A DNA stretch of 64,000 nucleotides from Phycisphaeraceae bacterium (GTDB taxonomy: Bacteria > Planctomycetota > Phycisphaerae > Phycisphaerales > Phycisphaeraceae). The position numbers were made by a program, and so were the translations under genes. The stretch covers positions 416,355 to 480,354 of the forward strand of contig JAJDCY010000023.1 of assembly GCA_029260595.1 (NCBI GenBank), written 5' to 3'. The notes beneath the pieces were generated by a model. The model had not been told where the DNA came from. It made no database searches and saw only the letters and a program-made list of their open reading frames with translations. Positions within the stretch are counted from its first letter, which is position 1. Every line of letters starts with the position of its first letter. This document shows positions 10,801-20,049 of the stretch, one piece after another.

Positions 10801-11252
10801 CCGATGCGTTCACCAGCAGGCCGGCGGCGCCTGCCGTGCCGCAACAAGTGGCCAGCCTTCCATCGGGATGCCGGCTGTTGTTGGCCGAAGACGGCCCGGA
10901 CAACCAACGCCTGCTGACGTTCATCCTGAAGAAGGCCGGAGCGGAAGTCACCGTTGCGGAGAACGGCCGAATCGCGCACGACAAGGCGATCAAGGCTGCG
11001 CAAGCGGGGGCGGCGTTCGATCTGATTTTGATGGATATGCAGATGCCCGAGTTGGATGGTTACAGTGCGACCAGGTTGCTGCGCGAGAACGGGTACGACG
11101 GTCCGATTGTGGCCCTGACCGCCCACGCGATGGCTGGCGACCGTGAACGCTGTATCGAATCTGGGTGTGACGACTTCGCGACCAAGCCGATCGACCGAAC
11201 AAAGCTGCTCGAGACGATCCGCGAGTGGATCGGCAAGCACCACCGGGCCTGA
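7869..11252 (+). CDS. Hybrid sensor histidine kinase (PAS-PAS-GAF-GAF-HisKA-HATPase-REC)
   Basis: A 1127-residue cytoplasmic-looking hybrid kinase with no membrane segment. The order, in residues from the chosen start, is: a Ser/Pro/Thr-rich head; PAS 1 (about 55-165); PAS 2 (about 175-300); GAF 1 (about 315-475); a coiled coil; GAF 2 (about 560-700); HisKA with phospho-His745 in [10 protein letters not shown]; an HATPase with N box (NLVGNAIKF) and G boxes ([16 protein letters not shown]); and a REC domain with phospho-Asp1056 in [10 protein letters not shown]. The TTG at 7869 is preceded by GGGAGGAGAGGT, the best Shine-Dalgarno nearby. An ATG at 7770 in the same frame would add 33 residues of unlikely sequence. 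No partner regulator is adjacent, so its output is unknown. Confidence 0.9.
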   Translation: MPKPGAAIDKESGDAEIPKPGADSSSSRPGRPDATDSATPRHTAATPAPATSDFPLLMSIAPVGMFHNDAQGRCVFVNQALCELTGFTQDEALGDGWARALHRDDRERVVAEWMAAVERREPFRSEYRFLLNDGQINWVLGQAVAEVDDHGEVTGFVGTLTDISGQKHAEQALRDEKQRLALAVRGGNLGVWDWHVPSGEVYFNQTWGDMLGYAAEELEPNYLTWERMLHPDDKPRVIDALTKHLKSITDDYEVQFRMRTKTGNWKWIRACGKVVERDTDGHAVRMTGTHTDIDTSKRAEQTLARHLDQQRMIAQLGEMALGETEIVALIKQAATMIAETLGTQLCQIFELMPLGETLLLRAGVGWADGQVGKAAEPASPDTYTGYTLAAGEPVVIDDLSCEKRFSTRGLLAQHAVTSGMLVTIPGENQPYGVLGVYSRNARAFTPDEGVFLQAVSALLGAVIRRHRDQEAREIQEARILATRDDMEAQAVELGVRSQQLEQIRAAAEDTNQQLMAQIEERKGIEQALRQNERTVRSLYEITSQQDASADDQIRRMLQLGCRRLGMEIGVLSHVCGTEYEVVHALAPPDTGIESGMRLDLRNTYCRETLTAGDPVGFERSVGTERMNHAAYRKYRLETYLGVAVRVNDELFGTLNFSSRQPREEVFTDSERDLLMLMARWIGSEIARVQADIAQRHQAEDLRATKTALESQTRELAAKSEQLEQAWAQAQAATRSKSEFLANMSHEIRTPMTAILGYADLLLEEEGIEKAPRSRVEAMQTIRRNGDHLLTLINDILDLSKIEADKMTVEQIACSPVNIIADVLSLMRHRAKDKNLTLIAEYPDRVPATIRSDPTRLRQILVNLVGNAIKFTEQGGVTITTRLVADPTGDNGLLRFEVSDTGIGMTPKQVGRLFQPFTQADTSTSRKFGGTGLGLTISRRLAKMLGGDIELASEPGKGSTFSVTIRTGSLAGVEMLDDTDAFTSRPAAPAVPQQVASLPSGCRLLLAEDGPDNQRLLTFILKKAGAEVTVAENGRIAHDKAIKAAQAGAAFDLILMDMQMPELDGYSATRLLRENGYDGPIVALTAHAMAGDRERCIESGCDDFATKPIDRTKLLETIREWIGKHHRA

Positions 11253-11331
11253 CACCTCAGACCAACCACTGCACGAGTCGGTAGGCCTCGGCGAATCACC
11301 CATGTTGGGTGCGGGCATTCGCGTGCGTTGG

Positions 11332-11337
11332 TACGAT
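11332..11337 (+). promoter_or_regulatory. -10-like TACGAT box before the universal stress gene
   Basis: TACGAT ends eight bases before the GTG at 11346, so a transcript could start at the codon itself. The -35 region is weak. This is low-confidence evidence on its own. Confidence 0.25.
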
Positions 11338-11345
11338 TGTCAGAC

Positions 11346-11795
11346 GTGACCTTACCAGCGAAGCACATCCTGGCGTGCGTTGACTTCTCTGACGTGACCG
11401 AGTCAGTCATCGCCGCCGCTGGCGAGCTTGCGCGGGTGTATAAAGGCGGGGTCTGCCTCTTGCACGCGGCGATGCCGGAACCGGATTTCGTCACCTATGA
11501 TGTCGGGCCGCAGTACCAGCGCGATGCCTTCGCCAAACGTCTGCGCGACGAGCACCGCAAGCTGCAGGACTACGAGGAGCAGCTAAAGGGCCAAGGGTTG
11601 TCCGTCAAGAGCTTGCTGGTGCAAGGCTCGACGGTGGAGAAGATTCTTGAGGAGGCGGAGCGGTTCAAGACTGATCTGATCGTGCTGGGCTCACACGGCC
11701 ACGGGTCACTCTACGAGTTGATCGTGGGAAGCGTCACCGAGGGTGTGCTCCGCAAGACGACCGTGCCGGTGCTGGTGGTGCCCAGCCCGCGCTGA
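11346..11795 (+). CDS. Universal stress protein (UspA family)
   Basis: A 149-residue single-domain USP with the Rossmann-like alpha/beta fold. The first strand is HILACVDFSDVTESVIAAAGELA. The ATP-binding signature near the C-terminus reads LGSHGHGSLYELIVGSVTEG, which fits G-x2-G-x9-G-S/T, so this should be an ATP-binding type. Family members modulate stress survival by protein interactions; the target here is unknown. An upstream in-frame TTG at 11328 would add six residues. I prefer GTG 11346 because the first strand begins right after it. It follows the hybrid kinase by 93 bases, and a shared stress response is possible but unproven. Confidence 0.88.
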   Translation: MTLPAKHILACVDFSDVTESVIAAAGELARVYKGGVCLLHAAMPEPDFVTYDVGPQYQRDAFAKRLRDEHRKLQDYEEQLKGQGLSVKSLLVQGSTVEKILEEAERFKTDLIVLGSHGHGSLYELIVGSVTEGVLRKTTVPVLVVPSPR

Positions 11796-11802
11796 GCCCC
11801 GA

Positions 11803-12363
11803 TCAGATGATCACTGCATCGATCCGGGTAAGCATTTCATCAAACTCCGCGTCGGTGACGGCAGGTTGCGCGGCGGCGTCGTCAACGTGATCGCCCGGCC
11901 GCAATGGAACCCAGCTACGACACCCTGAGTACTCGGCGTGGTTGGTAACAGTCTTTGCCACGCGTAATCGTGATGCTCGTACCGCGACCAGAAACAGTGG
12001 CCGATCGGGTTTGTAGCTGAAGCGCATGTCGACTTGCTCGGCTGTCCAGCAGTGAATGTCATCGAGGACGTCGATCTGGGATCGCCCGGTCACTGGCCAT
12101 ATGCGTGCGGCCTCGCCGATCCCGTGGAAGGTGATTTGACGCGGCTCCTGCCCGGGCTCGACGACGCTGCACCAGTCGGACTTAATCATAGCCGGCTTCT
12201 GGTGGGCCCATGATGGGAAGAGCGCGAATCGCCGGTGTTCAAGCTCAAAAACACCGGGCCCGCCGGACTCGTGGATCCCGCCCTTGCGCAGAAGGAGCGA
12301 CAATCGCCCCTCGAGAAGCAGATCACAGACCACGGCCCATTCTTTTAGTGCGACGTCAAGCAT
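11803..12363 (-). CDS. DUF1802 family protein
   Basis: A 186-residue protein matching my memory of DUF1802: it opens with ALKEWAVVCDLLLEGRLSLLLRKGGIHE (read in parts: LKEWAVVCDLL, LLLRKGGIHE), then FALFPSWAHQKPAM, and later strands such as RFSYKPDRPLFLVAVRASRL. The family has no established biochemical role; members are soluble and about this length. It is the last gene of the leftward run, 26 bases beyond argS on the same strand, so it is probably co-transcribed with argS. There is no Shine-Dalgarno at the ATG. Confidence 0.75.
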   Translation of the reverse strand: MLDVALKEWAVVCDLLLEGRLSLLLRKGGIHESGGPGVFELEHRRFALFPSWAHQKPAMIKSDWCSVVEPGQEPRQITFHGIGEAARIWPVTGRSQIDVLDDIHCWTAEQVDMRFSYKPDRPLFLVAVRASRLRVAKTVTNHAEYSGCRSWVPLRPGDHVDDAAAQPAVTDAEFDEMLTRIDAVII

Positions 12364-12389
12364 TGTTATTCATCGCTGCGCGACCGCGG

Positions 12390-14156
12390 CTACATCTGCT
12401 CGACAACACCGATGCCGAGCAGACCAAGGCCGCGCGCGAGCGTGTCGGCGGTGACGCGGCAAAGAGCCAGCCGGCTCGCGCGTTGTGCGTCATCTTTGGC
12501 GGTTAGGACCGGGCACTTCTCATAAAAGCGATGCAGCGCTGTGGCGAGTTCGTACAGGTAGGTACACAGACGATGGGGTTCGAGGCTGTCGGTGACGGAC
12601 TTCACGGCTGCAGGGAATTGGAGCAGCTTGATCGCTAATCCTCGCTCGGCGGGATCGGCTACGCGGATCGACGCGGCGTCGAGATTCGCCGGATCAATCC
12701 CACCCTTACGAAAAATCGACCGCACGCGGACGTAGGCGTTCTGAAGATACGGCGCGGTGTTGCCCTCGAAGGCTAGCATCCGATCCCAATCGAAAACGTA
12801 GTCCTTCACACGATCGCTTGAAAGGTCTGCGTACTTGAGCGCACCGATGCCGATCTTGTGAGCGATGTCCTGCTTCTGATCGGAGGGCAAGTCAGGGCTT
12901 TTTTGATCAACAATCGCGGAGGCGCGCGCTTCGGCTTCGTCGAGCAGGTCTTTGAGTTTGACGGTGTCGCCGCTGCGGGTTTTGAACGGGCGGTTGTCCT
13001 TGCCAAGTACCGTGCCGAACGGGACGTGATCCAGCCTGACGCTTTCGGGGGCCCAACCCGTCTGGCGGAGCACCGCAAATACCATCGCAAAGTGCTGGCT
13101 CTGGCGTGAATCGGTTATATAGATGATCCGGTCGGCGTGGAGCTCGCCGACCCGATATCGAGCGGCGGCAAGATCAGTCGTCGCATAGAGATACCCGCCA
13201 TCTCCCTTGCGGACGATCATCCCCATCGGCTCGCCTTCACGGTCCTTGAACCCGGCCGGAAATACGACCTGCGCCCCCTCGCTGGTCTTGAGCAGACCAA
13301 GTGTCTCCAAGGCTTCAACGATGCTGGAGAGTTGATCGTTGTACGCGCTCTCGCCGCGGACATCACACTGGCCCAACTTCACATCAAGCCGCCGATAAAC
13401 CTCGTCAAAATGCCGATAACTTTCTGAGATCAATTGACCCCAGAGGTTAGCGGTATCGATATCTCGGCCTTGGAGCAAGACGACTCGCTCACGTGCCCGC
13501 CGGGCAAACTCGGGTTCAGCGTCGAACTTCTTCTTCGCATCCTGGTAGAGCGTATTTAGATCACTTACCCGGTAGTTCCCTATATGAGGTGTCGCACCGG
13601 ATTCCAACATGTACTCGATCAGCATCCCAAACTGCGTGCCCCAGTCGCCAATGTGGTTCTGGCGGATCACGGTGTGGCCCAGGCCGTCAAACACGCGCGA
13701 GATCGCGTCGCCGATGACCGTGGAGCGCAGGTGTCCGACATGCATCTCTTTGGCGACATTCGGGCCGCTGTAATCCACGACGACGGTCTGGGGTTGCTTC
13801 ACTCGCTCGATACCCAGGCGCTTGTCTGAACCGGCGATCGCGATGCGCTCGTTGATGAACGCGGCGTCCAGGTGCAGGTTGATAAAGCCGGGCCCGGCGA
13901 CTTCGATGCGCTCGCAGACGCCCTGTAGATCGAGCGCATCACAGAGCGCCTGTGCGAGTTCACGCGGGTTTCGGCCTAGCTTTTTGCCCAGGCTCATCGC
14001 GATGTTGGCTTGGTAGTCGCCGAACCGATCGTTCGACGAGGGGCGGATCTGAGCGGCAATCGCAGCGGCTGTGAGATCGGAATAGGTGTCGTCGCCGAGC
14101 ACGTCGTAGAGCGCGCACTCGAGCCGGCTAGCTAAAAGATCGGTGATATCGGCCAC
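12390..14156 (-). CDS. argS: Arginyl-tRNA synthetase
   Basis: A 588-residue class I aminoacyl-tRNA synthetase that charges tRNA-Arg. The N-terminal additional domain carries FGDYQANIAMSLGKKLG. The HIGH-type motif is in KEMHVGHLRSTVIGDA, followed by RQNHIGDWGTQFGMLIEYM. The anticodon-binding end has YLYELATALHRFYEKCPVL and a terminal LGLLGIGVVEQM, both standard. The GTG at 14156 has GGTGGAG about five bases upstream. An in-frame TTG at 14186 is less likely. It lies 104 bases downstream of fliA on the same strand, so this essential gene sits at the tail of the flagellar run. It probably also has its own promoter. Confidence 0.96.
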   Translation of the reverse strand: MADITDLLASRLECALYDVLGDDTYSDLTAAAIAAQIRPSSNDRFGDYQANIAMSLGKKLGRNPRELAQALCDALDLQGVCERIEVAGPGFINLHLDAAFINERIAIAGSDKRLGIERVKQPQTVVVDYSGPNVAKEMHVGHLRSTVIGDAISRVFDGLGHTVIRQNHIGDWGTQFGMLIEYMLESGATPHIGNYRVSDLNTLYQDAKKKFDAEPEFARRARERVVLLQGRDIDTANLWGQLISESYRHFDEVYRRLDVKLGQCDVRGESAYNDQLSSIVEALETLGLLKTSEGAQVVFPAGFKDREGEPMGMIVRKGDGGYLYATTDLAAARYRVGELHADRIIYITDSRQSQHFAMVFAVLRQTGWAPESVRLDHVPFGTVLGKDNRPFKTRSGDTVKLKDLLDEAEARASAIVDQKSPDLPSDQKQDIAHKIGIGALKYADLSSDRVKDYVFDWDRMLAFEGNTAPYLQNAYVRVRSIFRKGGIDPANLDAASIRVADPAERGLAIKLLQFPAAVKSVTDSLEPHRLCTYLYELATALHRFYEKCPVLTAKDDAQRASRLALCRVTADTLARGLGLLGIGVVEQM

Positions 14157-14260
14157 GCCGGGCTCCACCTGGGGTTCGCGAAGCAAGGCGGGACATCGTC
14201 TTGGCTGAGTTACACCGCGTCAAGGCAGGCGGTGTGCCGTGGGCGCACGTGTCAGCGCGG

Positions 14261-15073
14261 TCACGTCGCCTGGGCGTGAAGCTCCTTGCCACGGTGCTGC
14301 ATCTGTGCCTTGAGACGGGCGAGGATCGAGCTGTGCATCTGGCTGACGCGAGACTCGGACAGGTCCAGCGTCACGCCGATCTCCTTCATCGTCATCTCTT
14401 CGTAGTAATAGAGGATCACAATCAGGCGCTCGGCCCGGGACAGGCCCTTGGTAATCATGTCCTTAAGGTCGCGTCGCTGCACGGCGGAGAGCGGGTTGAC
14501 CTGCTTGCCGTCCTGGATCACGTCGATCTCGCGGACGTCCTTGTTCGAGTCGGTCTCGAACCACTTACGGCTGAGGCTGACCACCCCGACCGCGCCGGCG
14601 TCTTTGCGGATCTTGGCGAACTCCTCCTGCGACAGTTCCATTTTCTCGGCCAACTCGTCATCGGTCGGCTTACGGCCGTTTTGCATCTCCAGGCTCTTGC
14701 GGGCCTGGTCGATCTTGCTGGAGCGCGAGCGGACAAGGCGCGGAACCCAGTCCATCGAGCGGAGCTCGTCGAGGATGGCCCCGCGGATACGCGGCGCGCA
14801 GTAGGTCTCGAACTTGATCCCGCGCTCCATGTCGAACGTGTCGATTGTGTCCATGAGCCCGAAGATGCCGGCGCTCATGAGGTCTTCGACATCGACCTCG
14901 TCGGGGAGTTTGGCGTGGATCCGCTCAGCGTTGTACTTGACCAGCGGGAGATAATTCTCCATCAACCGGTTGCGAAGGTCTTCGCCACCGGTTCGCTTGT
15001 ACTCGATCCAAGTTTCTAGGATGGGTGGCTGGCCCGACGATACGGGCCCTGAGGTCTGCCGAGATTTTGCCAT
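14261..15073 (-). CDS. fliA: Flagellar sigma factor FliA/WhiG (sigma-28 family)
   Basis: A 270-residue sigma-28-type factor. Region 2 contains YLPLVKYNAERIHAKLP, DVEDLMSAGIFGLMDTI and the -10-recognition block FETYCAPRIRGAILDELRSMD. Region 3 follows with PTDDELAEKMELSQEEFAKI. Region 4 ends with LYYYEEMTMKEIGVTLDLSESRVSQMHSSIL, a helix-turn-helix for the -35 element (read in parts). It should transcribe late flagellar genes such as flagellin, which are not in this window. AAGGAGTAG eight bases before the ATG fixes the start. No FlgM anti-sigma factor gene is visible. As the last flagellar gene of the run it would be made only after the basal-body operon is on. Confidence 0.95.
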   Translation of the reverse strand: MAKSRQTSGPVSSGQPPILETWIEYKRTGGEDLRNRLMENYLPLVKYNAERIHAKLPDEVDVEDLMSAGIFGLMDTIDTFDMERGIKFETYCAPRIRGAILDELRSMDWVPRLVRSRSSKIDQARKSLEMQNGRKPTDDELAEKMELSQEEFAKIRKDAGAVGVVSLSRKWFETDSNKDVREIDVIQDGKQVNPLSAVQRRDLKDMITKGLSRAERLIVILYYYEEMTMKEIGVTLDLSESRVSQMHSSILARLKAQMQHRGKELHAQAT

Positions 15074-15198
15074 GGTCTACTCCTTGACCGGCTTTTAAAC
15101 GCCCTGGCTAATGCCGTCCCTGGAAGGCGCTAACTGAAAAAGATTATTCAGGGTCCAAGCCCCGAGTCATACGCGTTACTCCAAACGGGTGTCTGGCC

Positions 15199-15462
15199 TT
15201 ATGTTTCAGCCGGCTTCACGGCCGCCTGTTGTTCGCTGCCGCCCGGTTCACTCTCGCCGGGCTCATCCGACTCCTCATCTTCGTCGTCGTCGGGGTTGCC
15301 CGACGGGAGCGGACGCCGCTGCTTGTACTTCTCGATCTCGCCGTCGACGGCGTGCTGCGCCAGACTACCGACCAGCATGCCGATGAACCAACAAACAAAC
15401 ATCGCCACCAGCGCCCGCACCATCACCGTGCCCGCCGGGTTTCCGACCGACACCCCGATCAC
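15199..15462 (-). CDS. Small membrane protein between flhG and fliA
   Basis: As written from GTG 15462 this is 87 residues: a transmembrane segment (RALVAMFVCWFIGMLVGSLA), then an amphipathic basic helix (DGEIEKYKQRRPL), then a very acidic Asp/Glu/Ser/Pro tail. The hydrophobic coding character continues upstream in frame to about 15519 (LIAVCFAFVGFAGAIVIG), giving a second membrane segment, but no ATG, GTG or TTG exists there; an ATC at 15519 follows AGAAGGTG. It lies inside the flagellar run, so a role in flagellar assembly or regulation is possible, but I do not recognise the family. Confidence 0.6.
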   Translation of the reverse strand: MIGVSVGNPAGTVMVRALVAMFVCWFIGMLVGSLAQHAVDGEIEKYKQRRPLPSGNPDDDEDEESDEPGESEPGGSEQQAAVKPAET

Positions 15463-15668
15463 AATCGCGCCGGCAAATCCGACAAACGCGAAACAGACTG
15501 CAATAAGCTTCGCGGGGATGGCTGATCACACCTTCTAGTAACATCCACTGGACCTATCTCAGTCTGACTGCGGGTAAAGAAGCGCTTGGTACTCTAACCC
15601 ACAGTTTGCGGAAGCGAAAGCAAGTTGCAACGGGTTATGTGAACAAATTGTTGAAAACTAGACGTGCG

Positions 15669-16520
15669 CTAACCGGCCAACCAAACGGCCATGCGACGCA
15701 GCAGACCCGCCCCGCGCTTCTTGATCGCACCGCGATCCATGCGGTGAGCGAGCTGCCCGACACAGACACTCGCGTCGCAGGACGGGCTGGACAACACGAA
15801 CGGGCTGCGCCTGCGCACGGCTGCGCTAACTCGCGGATCGGCCAGAACGTGACCGGCGTAGCGAGGCGAAATCCGTAGAAAACGCCTGCAAACCGAGTCG
15901 ATGCGGGCGAAGACGCGGCGTGCTTCCTCGACATCGCGTGCCTGATTGACCAGCAACCGAATGTCGCAGGCACCGCCCTGGCGAGTGACGACTTTGATCA
16001 AGGCGTACGCGTCGGTCACGGCTGTCGGCTCGGGCGTAGTGACGACGAGTAGCTGATCGGCGGCCAACACGAAGTTGACGACGTTGGGGCTGACGCCGGC
16101 GCCGGCATCGATCAAAACTAAATCGTAATCGTCTTCGAGGCGGCGGATCTGGCGGATGAGCCGGCTGTGCTCGTACTCGCTGAGCCCGGCCATGCCCGCC
16201 AACCCCGATGCGCCGGGGAGCAAGTGGAACCCGCCGGGCGCATCGATGACCGCCTCGTTGATTTCCGCGCGGCCGGCGACGACATGGGCCAAGCCGATGA
16301 CCGGTTTGAGATCGCAGAGCACATCGGCGTTGGCGGTGCCGAGGTCGGCATCGAGAAGCACGACCTTGCGGCCCATCATCGACAGGCGGATCGCCAGGTT
16401 CACCGCGATGTTGCTCTTGCCGACACCGCCCTTGCCGCTGGCGACGGTGATCACCCGTGCACGCCGCTCGCGCGTGTCCGTCACGAGATCTCGTAGCGCA
16501 TCGGCCTGGTCGGTGATCAT
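15669..16520 (-). CDS. flhG: MinD/ParA-family ATPase FlhG (YlxH/FleN)
   Basis: A 283-residue MinD-like ATPase that with FlhF sets flagellar number and position. The deviant Walker A GKGGVGKS is at residues 29-36, with the switch I region DLGTANADVLCDLKP and the switch II strand VLIDAGAGVSPNVV. The ATG overlaps the flhF stop by four bases, so the two are translationally coupled. FlhG normally stimulates FlhF GTPase through an N-terminal helix carrying a DQA motif; here residues 4-7 read DQAD in the sequence MITDQADALRDL, which fits. The C-terminus is basic and Arg-rich with an amphipathic LLRRMAVWLAG end suited to membrane binding. Confidence 0.92.
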   Translation of the reverse strand: MITDQADALRDLVTDTRERRARVITVASGKGGVGKSNIAVNLAIRLSMMGRKVVLLDADLGTANADVLCDLKPVIGLAHVVAGRAEINEAVIDAPGGFHLLPGASGLAGMAGLSEYEHSRLIRQIRRLEDDYDLVLIDAGAGVSPNVVNFVLAADQLLVVTTPEPTAVTDAYALIKVVTRQGGACDIRLLVNQARDVEEARRVFARIDSVCRRFLRISPRYAGHVLADPRVSAAVRRRSPFVLSSPSCDASVCVGQLAHRMDRGAIKKRGAGLLRRMAVWLAG

Positions 16521-17818
16521 GACGTGTTCTGATCGCCCATGACCAACGCCGCCAGCTTGGCGGATCGGCCGGGCGTGATTTTATGGGGGACCTCCTGGCC
16601 CGTCGTCACATAGCTTAGCCTTTTGTTGACCTTGCGTGTGACGTTCAGCAGGACGCCGAAGCTGATGGCCTCGTCCAGTTTGGTAAAAATGATGCGGTCG
16701 GTCGGGATTTTTGAGAATCGCTCGACCGTATCGAGCAAAACAGGCTGTGAGCACGTCGAAGACAGCACCAGGTGGACCTCGTGCGGGTCCGCGGCCGCGA
16801 CCATTTCTTTGAGCTGATCCAGGCTGGCGTCGTCGCGCTGGCTCCGCCCAGCCGTGTCGATCAGGATCACGCCGCAACCCGCACATCGGCGGATCGCCCG
16901 AGCCATCTCGTCCGGGCGACTGACGACGTGCAGGGGCACACCAATGATGTTCGCGTAGGTCTGCAACTGATCGACGGCTGCGATGCGGTAGGTGTCCATC
17001 GTGATCAGCCCGACCTCTTCACCGAGCTTGAGCTTGAACGTCGCAGCAAGCTTGGCGATCGTCGTCGTCTTGCCGACACCCGTCGGGCCGATCAGGGCGA
17101 TCGTTCGCGGCCGACCGTCGGCGGTCGGTTCGAGCTTGCCGGCGCCCGCGTCGGTGGGGATCTGCTTGGCGAGCACTTTCAGCACAGTGGCACGAACGCG
17201 TGCCTCGTCCTGCATCTGATCGGCATCGAGGAGTTGGCGGACCTTGTCGATGACCTCCTCGGCCAGTTCCTCGGCGACTTCCCTCTCGATCAGCGAGACG
17301 TATTGATCGAAGAGCGTGTCCGTCATGCCGTGGGATGGCTTTGTCGGGCCCTGCTCGTTCTGGCGGCGCATCATCAACTGGACCATCCGCTTGACCGCGC
17401 GCATCTCGTCAGCCAACGGTTCCGCGGTAGGGGCAGGTGGCGCGGGCGGCGGGGAAGCAGCCGGCGTTCGCAGAGGGCGATCGGCTGGCGGCGGATTTTT
17501 TCTGTTTAGTTCGGCGGCGGCGGCGGCGTAGGTCCGCCGGATCAGGTCGCCGGCCATCGGCTCGGGCGTTGGCACGCTGCGGGCTCGATCGGGCTTTGGC
17601 TGGGTGCGAGGCGGGCGAGCTGGGCTTGGGCGAGTTTCGCGGCCAACGTCCTTACGGTGAGCGGCGGTGATCTCGACGATCTGCTTCGCGCCGATCCCCA
17701 GGAAACCGCCCTGCGAAAAGGTGCGGGTGTGCAGCACGACTGCTGAGGTGCCCAAGTCGCGCCGCACGAGCGCTAACGCTTCAGCCATGGTCGCCGCTCG
17801 GAAAGTTTTCAGCTTCAA
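16517..17818 (-). CDS. flhF: Flagellar SRP-like GTPase FlhF
   Basis: A 433-residue SRP-family GTPase that marks where a flagellum is built. The N-terminal B domain starts KLKTFRAATMAEALALVRR with the RDLGTSAVVLHTRTF segment. A Pro/Ala-rich linker covers about residues 65-135. The NG domain has G1 GPTGVGKT at 244-251, DTYRIAAVDQL, and DTAGRSQRD as the G3 block. FTKLDEAISFGVLLN is the G4 part with TKLD. It is followed by flhG with a four-base overlap and preceded by flhA 18 bases away. Confidence 0.95.
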   Translation of the reverse strand: MKLKTFRAATMAEALALVRRDLGTSAVVLHTRTFSQGGFLGIGAKQIVEITAAHRKDVGRETRPSPARPPRTQPKPDRARSVPTPEPMAGDLIRRTYAAAAAELNRKNPPPADRPLRTPAASPPPAPPAPTAEPLADEMRAVKRMVQLMMRRQNEQGPTKPSHGMTDTLFDQYVSLIEREVAEELAEEVIDKVRQLLDADQMQDEARVRATVLKVLAKQIPTDAGAGKLEPTADGRPRTIALIGPTGVGKTTTIAKLAATFKLKLGEEVGLITMDTYRIAAVDQLQTYANIIGVPLHVVSRPDEMARAIRRCAGCGVILIDTAGRSQRDDASLDQLKEMVAAADPHEVHLVLSSTCSQPVLLDTVERFSKIPTDRIIFTKLDEAISFGVLLNVTRKVNKRLSYVTTGQEVPHKITPGRSAKLAALVMGDQNTS

Positions 17819-17836
17819 ACGACGTCGCCTTTAGTG

Positions 17837-20023
17837 TCAAACCGCGACAGGCTGCGGTGTTTCGGACTCAACCTGGACCAAACCGACCGACTCGACCTCC
17901 ACACCTTTCGACACCTCGTTATACCCGAGCACCGCCGCGTTGGGCAGGTGCGGCTCGATCAGCCGCCTGACCTGCGCCCGCACCTGCGGCGAGGCCAATA
18001 TCACCGGCTGATGCCCGGCCTGGATAAGGCCTTGCAACTCCTGGATGACCGCGGTCGTCACGCGGTTAGCGACCGCGGGCGGCATGGTCATCGTCGACCC
18101 CTCCGACCCGCGATCGATAAACCCACCGATCAGGTCCTCGACGGCGGGGTCAAGGCTAACACAATACAGTTTCGAGACGTTCAACGCGGCATCGGCTCCG
18201 TCGGCCTCGGCCTCGGCCGCGGTGGTCTCGACGTATTGGTTGCAGATGGTGCGACGCAGCGCGTTGCGCACGTACTCGGTAAGCACCTCGATGTCGCGCG
18301 TGCGCGGCACCCAGTCGCCGAGCGTCTCGACGATCGTTTCCAGATCGCGGATCGGCACGCGCTCGCGCAGCAGGTTTTGCATGACCTTCTGCAGTTCGCC
18401 CGGCTTGACCGCAGGCGAGTCGCCGCCGAGCACCTCATCGCAAAGCTTGGGGACTTTCTCTTTGAGTTGTGTGATCAGATTGTTTGTTTCTTCGCGCGTC
18501 AGCAGTTCGTAGGCGTGGCTCTTGACGACCTCGGTTAGGTGCGTGGCGAGTACGCTGGTCGCGTCGACGACGGTGTAGTTGAGTGACTCGGCGCGCTGCT
18601 TCTGGCCGGCGTCGATCCACACGGCTTCAAGCCCGAACGCCGGCTCGCGCGTCTTGACACCGGGCAACGGCGACGATGCGAGGCCGCTGTCCATCGCAAG
18701 GAACTGCCCGGGGTGCACGACGCCCTGGGCGACGGTGTTACCGCGGATCTTCAGGTGGTAATCGTTCGGCTGTAGCTGCATGTTGTCGCGGATGCGCACG
18801 GGCGGCATGACCAGGCCCATATCGCCCGCTAACTGCCTGCGAATCATAGTGATACGATCGAGAAGCGTTCCGCCCTGCGCCGCGTCAACCATGCGGACCA
18901 AGGCGTAACCGACCTCCAATTCCAGGGTGTCGACATTGAGCATTGTCTCGACCGCGGGCGGCTCGGCGTCCTTCTTCTTGGCCTCGGCCCGAGTGGCCTC
19001 TTTGGATGCCTTGTCTCGCAGATTGAGCTGGCCGATGCCCGCGACACCCGCGATCAGCCCCGCGGCCAAAAGCATCGGGGTCATCGGTAGCCCGGTGAAC
19101 GCCATCCCGACAAGGAACAACGACGTCGTCCACAACGCCGGCGATCGGCTGGTCAACTGACTCGTCAACTCAGACCCCAAGTCCTGTTTGCCATTGGAAC
19201 GCGTGACGATCAACCCGGCGGCGATCGCGATGACGAACGCGGGCATCTGACTGACCAAACCATCGCCGATCGTCAACCGGCTGAACACCTCAAGTGTCTC
19301 GCCGGCTGACCAACCCTTTTCGAACATCCCGACGCCAAAGCCGCCGACGATGTTGACCAGAGTGATGATGATGCCCGCAACCGCATCACCGCGGACGAAC
19401 TTGGCCGCACCATCCATGGCCCCGTAAAAATCGGCCTCCTGGCTGATCTCCTCGCGACGGTCCTTGGCTGCGCTCTCATCGATCAGCCCGGCATTGAGGT
19501 CGGCGTCGATGGCCATCTGCTTGCCGGGCATCGCATCGAGTGTGAACCGCGCGGCGACCTCACTGATCCGCGTCGCACCCTTGGTGATCACTACGAACTG
19601 CACGATGATCAGGATGATGAACAGGACCGCACCGACGACGAGTGAGTTGCCCGTGACGAATGAGGAAAACGACTCGATCACGCGCCCGGCGACGGCGGTA
19701 GCCTGCCCGGGCGAGTCGGCCTCAGCAGACAAAATCATCCGGGTCGTGGCGATGTTCAGAACCAGACGCAGTAAGGTCGTACCCAGCAACAACGACGGAA
19801 ACACTGAGAATTGAAGGGGTGTTTCGATGTGGATCGTGGTCAAAAGGATCACGGCTGCCAGAGCGAGATTGGCCGTGATGAGGATGTCCATCATCATCGG
19901 CGACAGCGGGACGACAATGACCGACATCAACCCGATGAACGCGATCGGCACGAGCAGCGACTTGAATCGCTCGAGCCGGTTCACCCATGCGGGTACCTCT
20001 AATCGGATCGCCTGTTGTGCCAT
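17837..20023 (-). CDS. flhA: Flagellar export apparatus protein FlhA
   Basis: A 728-residue inner-membrane export gate protein that forms the nonameric ring receiving substrates and uses the proton gradient. The N-terminal half has about eight membrane segments. The FHIPEP signature region RISEVAARFTLDAMPGKQMA lies at about residues 150-170. The cytoplasmic domain (about 360-728) contains PPVRIRDNMQL and EVLGGDSPAVKPGELQKVMQ, matching the docking domains for chaperone-substrate complexes. It lies between flhB and flhF on the same strand with short gaps. The length is normal. Confidence 0.97.
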   Translation of the reverse strand: MAQQAIRLEVPAWVNRLERFKSLLVPIAFIGLMSVIVVPLSPMMMDILITANLALAAVILLTTIHIETPLQFSVFPSLLLGTTLLRLVLNIATTRMILSAEADSPGQATAVAGRVIESFSSFVTGNSLVVGAVLFIILIIVQFVVITKGATRISEVAARFTLDAMPGKQMAIDADLNAGLIDESAAKDRREEISQEADFYGAMDGAAKFVRGDAVAGIIITLVNIVGGFGVGMFEKGWSAGETLEVFSRLTIGDGLVSQMPAFVIAIAAGLIVTRSNGKQDLGSELTSQLTSRSPALWTTSLFLVGMAFTGLPMTPMLLAAGLIAGVAGIGQLNLRDKASKEATRAEAKKKDAEPPAVETMLNVDTLELEVGYALVRMVDAAQGGTLLDRITMIRRQLAGDMGLVMPPVRIRDNMQLQPNDYHLKIRGNTVAQGVVHPGQFLAMDSGLASSPLPGVKTREPAFGLEAVWIDAGQKQRAESLNYTVVDATSVLATHLTEVVKSHAYELLTREETNNLITQLKEKVPKLCDEVLGGDSPAVKPGELQKVMQNLLRERVPIRDLETIVETLGDWVPRTRDIEVLTEYVRNALRRTICNQYVETTAAEAEADGADAALNVSKLYCVSLDPAVEDLIGGFIDRGSEGSTMTMPPAVANRVTTAVIQELQGLIQAGHQPVILASPQVRAQVRRLIEPHLPNAAVLGYNEVSKGVEVESVGLVQVESETPQPVAV

Positions 20024-20049
20024 CGTGCGGATCGGACTCCGTTAACCGT

